In this document: positions 6,754 through 10,662 of the stretch, one piece after another
How the letters are laid out: every line of letters starts with the position of its first letter
How positions within the stretch are numbered: the stretch's first letter is position 1
From: a bacterium
Lineage (GTDB): Bacteria; SZUA-182; SZUA-191
NCBI GenBank assembly: GCA_003230535.1
Contig: QIEW01000435.1
Location: 1-11,714 of the forward strand
Direction: 5' to 3'
DNA length: 11,714 nucleotides
Position numbers and translations under genes: made by a program
Notes under the pieces: model-generated
What the model saw: only the letters and a program-made list of their open reading frames with translations
Databases searched by the model: none
Told to the model about the DNA's origin: nothing

Positions 6754-7281
6754 CTACCCTGGGTTTTCCGATAAATGTTTTTCATAAACCTGATAGTCAC
6801 GCGCACTAAATAAGACAAAAACCACCTGCTCTATATCAGGGTATTCCCCGAGGTATTCTCTGGTGGTGTTAATGGCGACAACCGATGCTTTGTCAATGGG
6901 ATAGCCATATATTCCGGTGCTTATAGAAGGGAAAGCGACCGTATGGAGACCGTTTTCATGGGCCACCTCAAAACAGCGCCGATAGCAGCTCGACAGCTTT
7001 TCCGGCTCGCCGTGATTACCGCCCCGCCAGACAGGCCCGACGGTATGGATAACATGCCGCGCCGGGAGGTGGTAGCCTTTGCTAATCTTGGCGTCACCGG
7101 TATCGCAGCCGTGAAGTGTCCGGCATTCGGCTAAGAGCTGCCTCCCTGCTGCCTGGTGGATGGCCCCATCGACACCGCCCCCGCCAAGTAATGAATTATT
7201 AGCTGCATTAACGATCGCATCCACCCGAAATGTAGTAATATCGCCCTGAGCTATTTGTATTTTCCCAAAATTATCAGCCAT
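6754..7281 (-). CDS. YmdB-like macro-domain protein (O-acetyl-ADP-ribose deacetylase family)
   Basis: This 175-residue protein is a stand-alone macro domain. Relatives bind ADP-ribose and hydrolyse O-acetyl-ADP-ribose or mono-ADP-ribosyl esters in the cytoplasm. The residues of the MacroD/YmdB type are all visible: GDIT (13-16), IVNAANNS (23-30, with N25 and N28), GGGGVDGAIHQAAG (33-46, Asp38 of the catalytic loop), LPARHVIHTVGPVW (72-85) and the phosphate loop PSISTGIYGYP (118-128). The length matches E. coli YmdB. The start is ATG at 7279-7281 with GAGGAGG upstream. It is a single gene upstream of rpsF on the same strand and divergent from the pilin genes. Its partner or substrate here is not shown by context. 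Confidence 0.93.
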   Translation of the reverse strand: MADNFGKIQIAQGDITTFRVDAIVNAANNSLLGGGGVDGAIHQAAGRQLLAECRTLHGCDTGDAKISKGYHLPARHVIHTVGPVWRGGNHGEPEKLSSCYRRCFEVAHENGLHTVAFPSISTGIYGYPIDKASVVAINTTREYLGEYPDIEQVVFVLFSARDYQVYEKHLSENPG

Positions 7282-7308
7282 CCTAGCCTCCTCTATAATC
7301 GATCATCT

Positions 7309-7324
7309 TTGGGGATTTCCCCAA
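7309..7324. promoter_or_regulatory. Palindrome TTGGGGATTTCCCCAA upstream of the macro gene
   Basis: A perfect 16-bp palindrome ending 28 bp before the macro-domain start. It could be an operator or an mRNA-leader hairpin; the sequence alone does not decide. No second copy is seen in the window. Confidence 0.4.
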
Positions 7325-7464
7325 TTTTCGCAGATTATGCCGCCTCTTGTCAATTTATGAGTTATATATGTTGGAACAGATATGCTTCCTTTATAATCAT
7401 AACCTAATACCGAACCGCTTTCAAACAATAAACTATAATACCAAGTTGCGGCTCAGATGGTTAA

Positions 7465-7488
7465 CTGTCAGGTGGTAACACCTGACAG
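7465..7488. repeat. 24-nt hairpin, GTAA loop (family member 3)
   Basis: A perfect 10-bp stem with arm CTGTCAGGTG and loop GTAA, inside MITE-like copy 1. It is the counterpart of 10069-10092. Confidence 0.75.
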
Positions 7489-7543
7489 CACCTATATAAC
7501 AGCGCCTTATAGCTATATTTATGGTTTACAGTAGGTTATGGTG

Positions 7544-7567
7544 GCGTCAGGAGTTACCTCCTGACGC
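7544..7567. repeat. 24-nt hairpin, TTAC loop (family member 4)
   Basis: A perfect 10-bp stem with arm GCGTCAGGAG and loop TTAC, inside MITE-like copy 1. It is the counterpart of 10004-10027. Confidence 0.75.
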
Positions 7568-7616
7568 AAATCTTTCGTGTTTGACCGCAACTTAGTGACC
7601 GCAACTTAGTATAAAT

Positions 7617-7652
7617 TTCCCCCCAGCCGTCTCCCAATGGGGAGAGGGACTT
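7617..7652. repeat. Degenerate C-rich repeat remnant
   Basis: TTCCCCCCAGCCGTCTCCC followed by GGGGAGAGGGAC is a shortened member of the C-rich repeat family seen at 8898-9013 and 10285-10370. It abuts the right end of the MITE-like element. Confidence 0.5.
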
Positions 7653-7827
7653 TTTAACATCTCGAGGGCTGCTTGGTATAAGTTACTTTCCCCTGCATTA
7701 TCAGGAGGCGTAAATCCCGCCCTAAAGCATACGGAATATCTGCCCGATATTGTTTGTATGTCCGAAATTCAAATATTGTAACTCCCATTTATTCAACTAA
7801 TTAGCCCCCCTCCCCTGTTAATATTTA

Positions 7828-7843
7828 CGGCATAGGAATTGCT
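7828..7843 (+). promoter_or_regulatory. Candidate sigma-54 promoter for the pilin genes
   Basis: CGGCATAGGAATTGCT matches the -24/-12 consensus TGGCAC-N5-TTGCW at GGCA and TTGCT, with the required GG-N10-GC spacing. Transcription would start near 7854, giving a leader of about 54 nt before the pilin start. Type IV pilin genes are often sigma-54 dependent under PilR-like activators, which makes the position sensible. Confidence 0.5.
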
Positions 7844-7907
7844 GGTAATACTTTGGCAGGGTTTCAGTTAATCAAATAGCTTCACTGAGAACGCGGAGGA
7901 TGTGGTT

Positions 7908-8372
7908 GTGCACTCAAAATTTATGCCCGATAAAAAAGGTTTTACCTTAATTGAAATGTTAATCACCATAGTTATTATCGGTATCTTGGCCGCGACAGGT
8001 TATCCGGTTTATACGGCATTTCTTAATTCGGGACAAGTAGCGTCGGCTAAGGCGTTAATTTTGTCCATCAGCGCCGCCGAAAAGATGAGACGGCAGCAAC
8101 TAGGAACATTTGTAGCCGGCACCCCCGCAGGTTGGGTCAGCATCGCCGTAGGAAATGGAATATATGATATCGATGGTCTGGAGGTAGACACCGGAGATGC
8201 GCCCAATTTTGAGTTCGAAATTTCTAATGCAGGAGCCGATGTCTTCATGGTTACCGCCCAAGGCAGAGCGGGAGGCATGGAAGCCACCGATACTTTAATT
8301 TATAGCTATAATGCTGTCGCTAATCCCAGGTTTACCTGGGCCGGGAGCTTGGCGGAATATGCCAGGGATTGA
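7908..8372 (+). CDS. Type IV pilin-like protein (PilE/PilA type)
   Basis: This is a prepilin that would be cleaved and N-methylated by a PilD-type peptidase and assembled into a type IV pilus or related fibre. The 154-residue precursor has a short basic leader ending at Gly11, then the mature sequence FTLIEMLITIVIIGILAATGYP with Glu at +5 and a hydrophobic helix of about 25 residues. The mature chain is about 143 residues and has no cysteine. GTG at 7908-7910 is preferred because GGAGG (7895-7899) lies 8 nt upstream. An earlier in-frame GTG at 7902 is too close to it, and ATG at 7923 has no such site. The PilV-like gene follows after 9 bp. The helix and size fit a pilin or major pseudopilin; I cannot separate PilE/PilA from GspG-like with certainty. 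Confidence 0.85.
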   Translation: MHSKFMPDKKGFTLIEMLITIVIIGILAATGYPVYTAFLNSGQVASAKALILSISAAEKMRRQQLGTFVAGTPAGWVSIAVGNGIYDIDGLEVDTGDAPNFEFEISNAGADVFMVTAQGRAGGMEATDTLIYSYNAVANPRFTWAGSLAEYARD

Positions 8373-8381
8373 GGTAGAGTT

Positions 8382-8864
8382 ATGAAGATTTTTCGACGTT
8401 TAGAGAACGAACTTGGAGTTACCTTGGTAGAGGTAATGGTTGCCGGAGTATTATTTCTGTTTATCTCGCTGGCTTTTATTCATTCAATAACCACCGGCCA
8501 AGCTATGATAAATTCCGAAGGAGAGAGACGCATCGCGGCAACCCTGGCGCAGCAAAAGCTCGAAGAGCTACGTTCTGAGGCTTTACAGTCAAAAGAAAAT
8601 TTTTACGCCATTAGTGGCGCTACAAACCCTTATTCGGATGAAGATCCAGTAACCGGCTACCCTAATCACCGCCGGACAGTAACCACAAATTTTGTCGACG
8701 CAACCATTGCTGACGGTGATCCAGTGGATTACACGGACACCGCTGGCGGCGGCTGTGCCCCGCCGAACTGTAGTTTTTTGGTTTTGGTAACCGTGAGTGA
8801 AGCTACGGCTGGGGTGGTAAATTTCGGGAATGTAGTCATGCAAATGGTAATTACTAAACCCTAG
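8382..8864 (+). CDS. PilV-like minor type IV prepilin
   Basis: The product has 160 residues. A basic leader ends in ENELG (cleavage after Gly12), followed by VTLVEVMVAGVLFLFISLAF with Glu at +5. The first mature residue is Val instead of the usual Phe/Met. The segment AATLAQQKLEELRSEAL (52-68) is typical of the helix after the membrane part in PilV/GspI-like minor pilins. A CAPPNC loop (Cys125 and Cys130) probably forms a disulphide. The start ATG is preceded by GAGGTAGAGTT, whose first bases overlap the stop codon of the upstream pilin, so translation is probably coupled. Minor pilins of this class prime pilus assembly together with PilW- and PilX-like partners, which follow here. Confidence 0.82.
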   Translation: MKIFRRLENELGVTLVEVMVAGVLFLFISLAFIHSITTGQAMINSEGERRIAATLAQQKLEELRSEALQSKENFYAISGATNPYSDEDPVTGYPNHRRTVTTNFVDATIADGDPVDYTDTAGGGCAPPNCSFLVLVTVSEATAGVVNFGNVVMQMVITKP

Positions 8865-8897
8865 TGTTGCGTCAACTTTAAAATGTCGCTTGATTTA

Positions 8898-9013
8898 CCC
8901 CCTCATCCTAACCTTCTCCCCCCAGGGGAGAAGGGACTTAAGCTTCCCTCCCCCCAGGGGAGAAGGGACTTAAGCTTCCTCTCCCCTGGGGGGAGAGGAT
9001 TGAGGTGAGGGGG
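8898..9013. repeat. Inverted and tandem C-rich repeat cluster
   Basis: The left half CCCCCTCATCCTAACCTTCT and the right half (CCCCCTCACCTCAATCCTCT read on the other strand) are imperfect inverted copies. Between them a unit of about 32 bp starting TCCCCCCAGGGGAGAAGGG and ending ACTTAAGCTT occurs twice in tandem. Transcribed, this could fold into a long GC-rich hairpin between the PilV-like and PilW-like genes. Confidence 0.7.
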
Positions 9014-9095
9014 AAGACATACGATAATTTATGCTTGACACGACCCTAGCGGGGTGAGTTGACCTGTTTTACCTATTAAGTTATAAAAAAAGTTA

Positions 9096-9179
9096 GTAGG
9101 GTGGAACAAGGCGTAAGCCGGTTCCGCCTATCCTAGTGCGGATGTTATTGGCGGTTCCGCTTTGCTTGAACCGCCCTAC
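9096..9179. repeat. GTAGGG-bounded inverted element, 84-bp copy
   Basis: It starts GTAGGGTGGAACAAGGCG and ends GCTTGAACCGCCCTAC. Read on the other strand it matches 1963-2031 over both ends, with a centre about 15 bp longer. Both copies are followed by TCC after the terminal CTAC, which may extend the element or mark the target. Confidence 0.7.
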
Positions 9180-9218
9180 TCCTTAGCTGCTAAAAAATTA
9201 AGAAAAGGTGGTGGCGCT

Positions 9219-9848
9219 ATGTACCTTCAAAACGAACAAGGTTTTGGTATAGTAGAACTTATTGTTTCAACAATAATTGTTGTCGGTTTATCTATGGGAA
9301 TTTTTGGTTTTTATAACCAGATGTCCAGCTTCGCCAGTCAGGGCACCTCTAAGCTGGACTTACAACAGGAAGCCTCGGTAATCTTAGAGGAAATTGCTAA
9401 TCATATCCGGGAAGGAGGAGATATTGCCGGAGTAGGTATTGATATATGGAGCTATTATGGCGCTGAAGATTGGTACCAACAAAATAGCGGTAATTGGCTC
9501 CGGGTGGATAAAAAGTTATTGTATGATTTAGGAAAAGTGCCCCAGCGTTATGTCAGGATCTGGGGAGAGCAATATAATAATTATGGCGCGAAAGAAATCT
9601 GGAAAAGCAGAGGAGGTGTAGGGGAGTATTTCAATAATATGGAGTTACTGCTGGGAGACCATGATATTGGAGGGTATCGGGCGGAAGTGGATAATATCAC
9701 ATTTACAGATTTCTGGAATGCGGGAAACGGCCCCAATCAAGTCCGGGTTAATCTTACATTAAAGGTTACAGACCTCCAAGATCCCGGGGGCGCCCAAAAT
9801 ACGATGACATTCACTACTCAGGTAGAACCCAGGAATAGGAAGAAGTAA
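9219..9848 (+). CDS. PilW-like minor type IV prepilin
   Basis: The product is a 209-residue prepilin. A very short leader ends in NEQG (cleavage after Gly8), followed by FGIVELIVSTIIVVGLSMGIFGF with Glu at +5. The next segment LDLQQEASVILEEIANHIREGG (46-67) is the amphipathic helix typical of PilW/GspJ-like proteins. No cysteine is present. I chose ATG at 9219-9221, preceded by AAGGTGG. A longer frame opening at 9162 starts inside the GTAGGG-bounded repeat and would destroy the leader. It is separated from its PilV-like neighbour by the repeat spacer, so it may be transcribed by read-through or from a promoter in the repeats. Confidence 0.82.
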   Translation: MYLQNEQGFGIVELIVSTIIVVGLSMGIFGFYNQMSSFASQGTSKLDLQQEASVILEEIANHIREGGDIAGVGIDIWSYYGAEDWYQQNSGNWLRVDKKLLYDLGKVPQRYVRIWGEQYNNYGAKEIWKSRGGVGEYFNNMELLLGDHDIGGYRAEVDNITFTDFWNAGNGPNQVRVNLTLKVTDLQDPGGAQNTMTFTTQVEPRNRKK

Positions 9849-9940
9849 GCGGCTCCCGTATCTTGTATCCGCTATAATTACTTTTATGAACAAAGCGTCC
9901 TGTCGGTGCGGGTTTAAATCCTCCCTGCCACTCATTCAGG

Positions 9941-9964
9941 CTGTCGGGTCTGAGGACCCGACAG
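9941..9964. repeat. 24-nt hairpin, TGAG loop (family member 5)
   Basis: A perfect 10-bp stem with arm CTGTCGGGTC. With its flanks CTGCCACTCATTCAGG and GCACA it directly repeats 3582-3626. Here both arms carry the C/G pair where the 3598 copy has a mismatch. Confidence 0.75.
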
Positions 9965-10003
9965 CACATTTTATACCAAGTTGCCATCAAACATGAAAGA
10001 TTT

Positions 10004-10027
10004 GCGTCAGGAGGTAACTCCTGACGC
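10004..10027. repeat. 24-nt hairpin, GTAA loop (family member 6)
   Basis: A perfect 10-bp stem with arm GCGTCAGGAG inside MITE-like copy 2; the inverted counterpart of 7544-7567. Confidence 0.75.
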
Positions 10028-10068
10028 CACCACAACTTACTGTAAACCATAAATGTAGCTATAAAGTG

Positions 10069-10092
10069 CTGTCAGGTGTTACCACCTGACAG
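10069..10092. repeat. 24-nt hairpin, TTAC loop (family member 7)
   Basis: A perfect 10-bp stem with arm CTGTCAGGTG inside MITE-like copy 2; the inverted counterpart of 7465-7488. Confidence 0.75.
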
Positions 10093-10145
10093 TTAACCAT
10101 CTGATTGCAACTTGGTATTACACCACACCAACAGCGCATTTTGTG

Positions 10146-10169
10146 CAGTCAGGTCCTCAGACCTGACTG
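10146..10169. repeat. 24-nt hairpin, CTCA loop (family member 8)
   Basis: A perfect 10-bp stem with arm CAGTCAGGTC and loop CTCA, 28 bp past the end of MITE-like copy 2 and not inside it. This shows the hairpins also exist independently of the element. Confidence 0.75.
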
Positions 10170-10194
10170 GCGGTTTAGGGAGGTGTCAGAAGAT

Positions 10195-10219
10195 GTTTCG
10201 GCCTGTCTCAGGCCGAAAC
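10195..10219. repeat. GTTTCGGCCT hairpin (divergent family member)
   Basis: A perfect 10-bp stem around GTCTC (11 bp if the loop's outer G-C pair is counted). The stem length matches the 24-nt family but the sequence and loop differ. Confidence 0.65.
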
Positions 10220-10284
10220 TACTAAAGGGGTACGCTACCCTTGACACTTTCGAGCCGAAAGATCAAAGAACATCTAAGGAAATT

Positions 10285-10370
10285 CCCCCTCACCCCAGCC
10301 CTCTCCCCCAAGGGGCGAGGGAGTTTAATAATTCCTTCTCCCCTGGGGGAGAAGGTTAGGATGAGGGGGG
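10285..10370. repeat. Inverted C-rich repeat pair
   Basis: The left half starts CCCCCTCACCCCAGCCCTCT. The right half, read on the other strand, starts CCCCCCTCATCCTAACCTTC. The halves meet around GGGAGTTTAATAATTCC. It is the same arrangement as 8898-9013 without the tandem unit. Strong folding in RNA is expected. Confidence 0.7.
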
Positions 10371-10460
10371 TAAAGATCAAATCAGCGGGCTTTTATGTAA
10401 GTTGGGGAGAGGGACTGAAAAAAGGGAAATTTCCTATACGCTGAAGTTACCTAATGAGAT

Positions 10461-10524
10461 AGATTGCTTCTGCTGTTCAATAAACCTAATCATTATGAGC
10501 GCAGGGAAGAAGCGGGGGCAATCT
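10461..10524. repeat. AGATTGC / GCAATCT inverted repeat
   Basis: Seven-base arms at 10461-10467 and 10518-10524, with TTCTGC and GAAGC extending the pairing imperfectly. It resembles a degraded 'AGATTGCTTCG' dispersed repeat. Confidence 0.4.
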
Positions 10525-10583
10525 TATTACAATAAGTAGAAACGAGTAGTATCTTATGTAGTCGCCGGTTCATAGAACGTACT

Positions 10584-10623
10584 TTAGATAAATGGATCAG
10601 GCATTAGATAAATGGATCAGGCA
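10584..10623. repeat. 20-bp perfect tandem duplication upstream of the PilX-like gene
   Basis: TTAGATAAATGGATCAGGCA occurs twice head to tail, ending 39 bp before the start codon. It could be a recent duplication or a paired protein site in the promoter region. Confidence 0.7.
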
Positions 10624-10662
10624 ACGGCAAATCTTTTAAGGTAGTGAAGGGGGCGGTGTATT

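Larger units (their letters stand above)
7439..7611 (+). mobile_element. MITE-like element, copy 1 (173 bp)
   Basis: The element is bounded by TACCAAGTTGC and GCAACTTAGTA, inverted repeats of 11 bp with one mismatch, and flanked on both sides by TAA (7436-7438, 7612-7614). It encodes nothing. It contains two 24-nt hairpins (7465-7488 and 7544-7567). Read on the other strand, it matches 9974-10117 over about 130 alignable positions with about ten mismatches. Relative to that copy it has about 14 extra bases near 7490-7505 and a 14-bp tandem duplication of GACCGCAACTTAGT (7583-7610). Terminal inverted repeats plus a 3-bp TWA duplication fit a non-autonomous relative of an IS5-type transposon; no transposase is in the window. 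Confidence 0.7.
7282..7907. other. 626-bp divergent spacer between the macro and pilin genes
   Basis: There is no gene here. In order it holds a 16-bp palindrome (7309-7324), an AT-rich stretch, the first MITE-like element (7439-7611), a short C-rich repeat remnant (7617-7652), and a candidate sigma-54 promoter (7828-7843) facing the pilin genes. GCTTGGTATAAG near 7671 resembles an isolated end of the MITE-like element. Confidence 0.65.
8865..9218. other. 354-bp repeat-filled spacer inside the pilin gene set
   Basis: There is no gene here. The spacer is occupied by a C-rich inverted pair (8898-9013) and a GTAGGG-bounded element (9096-9179), with about 80 bp of AT-rich sequence between them. 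The PilW-like ribosome binding site begins right after the second element. Confidence 0.7.
9974..10117 (-). mobile_element. MITE-like element, copy 2 (144 bp), inverted relative to copy 1
   Basis: The ends are TACCAAGTTGC and GCAACTTGGTA, a perfect 11-bp terminal inverted repeat. They are flanked by TTA on both sides (9971-9973 and 10118-10120), a plausible 3-bp target duplication. Two 24-nt hairpins (10004-10027, 10069-10092) take up a third of its length. This copy lacks the extra bases and tandem duplication of copy 1, so it is probably closer to the founding form. Three pilin genes lie between the two copies. Confidence 0.72.
9849..10662. other. 814-bp repeat-filled spacer between PilW-like and PilX-like genes
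   Basis: I see no gene. Open frames at 10105-10359 and 10241-10444 are translations of the C-rich repeat (strings such as LTPALSPKGRG). In order the stretch holds a TGAG-loop hairpin (9941), MITE-like copy 2 (9974-10117), a CTCA-loop hairpin (10146), a GTTTCGGCCT hairpin (10195), a C-rich inverted pair (10285-10370), an ATTTCCTATACG block shared with 3667-3678, a GATTGC/GCAATC inverted repeat (10461-10524) and a 20-bp tandem repeat (10584-10623). Confidence 0.7.

Noticed and set aside
9162-9848. Longer PilW-like frame starting at 9162
   Set aside because: The extra codons lie in the GTAGGG-bounded repeat and spoil the short prepilin leader; ATG 9219 has its own ribosome binding site.
7612-9973. 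Invertible phase-variation switch with site-specific recombinase
   Set aside because: The flanking inverted elements could recombine, but no recombinase gene or short crossover site is present, so I report only the element pair.
10105-10444. Two small proteins between the PilW-like and PilX-like genes
   Set aside because: They are translations of hairpins and the C-rich repeat, with strings such as LTPALSPKGRG typical of that repeat, and no ribosome binding site.
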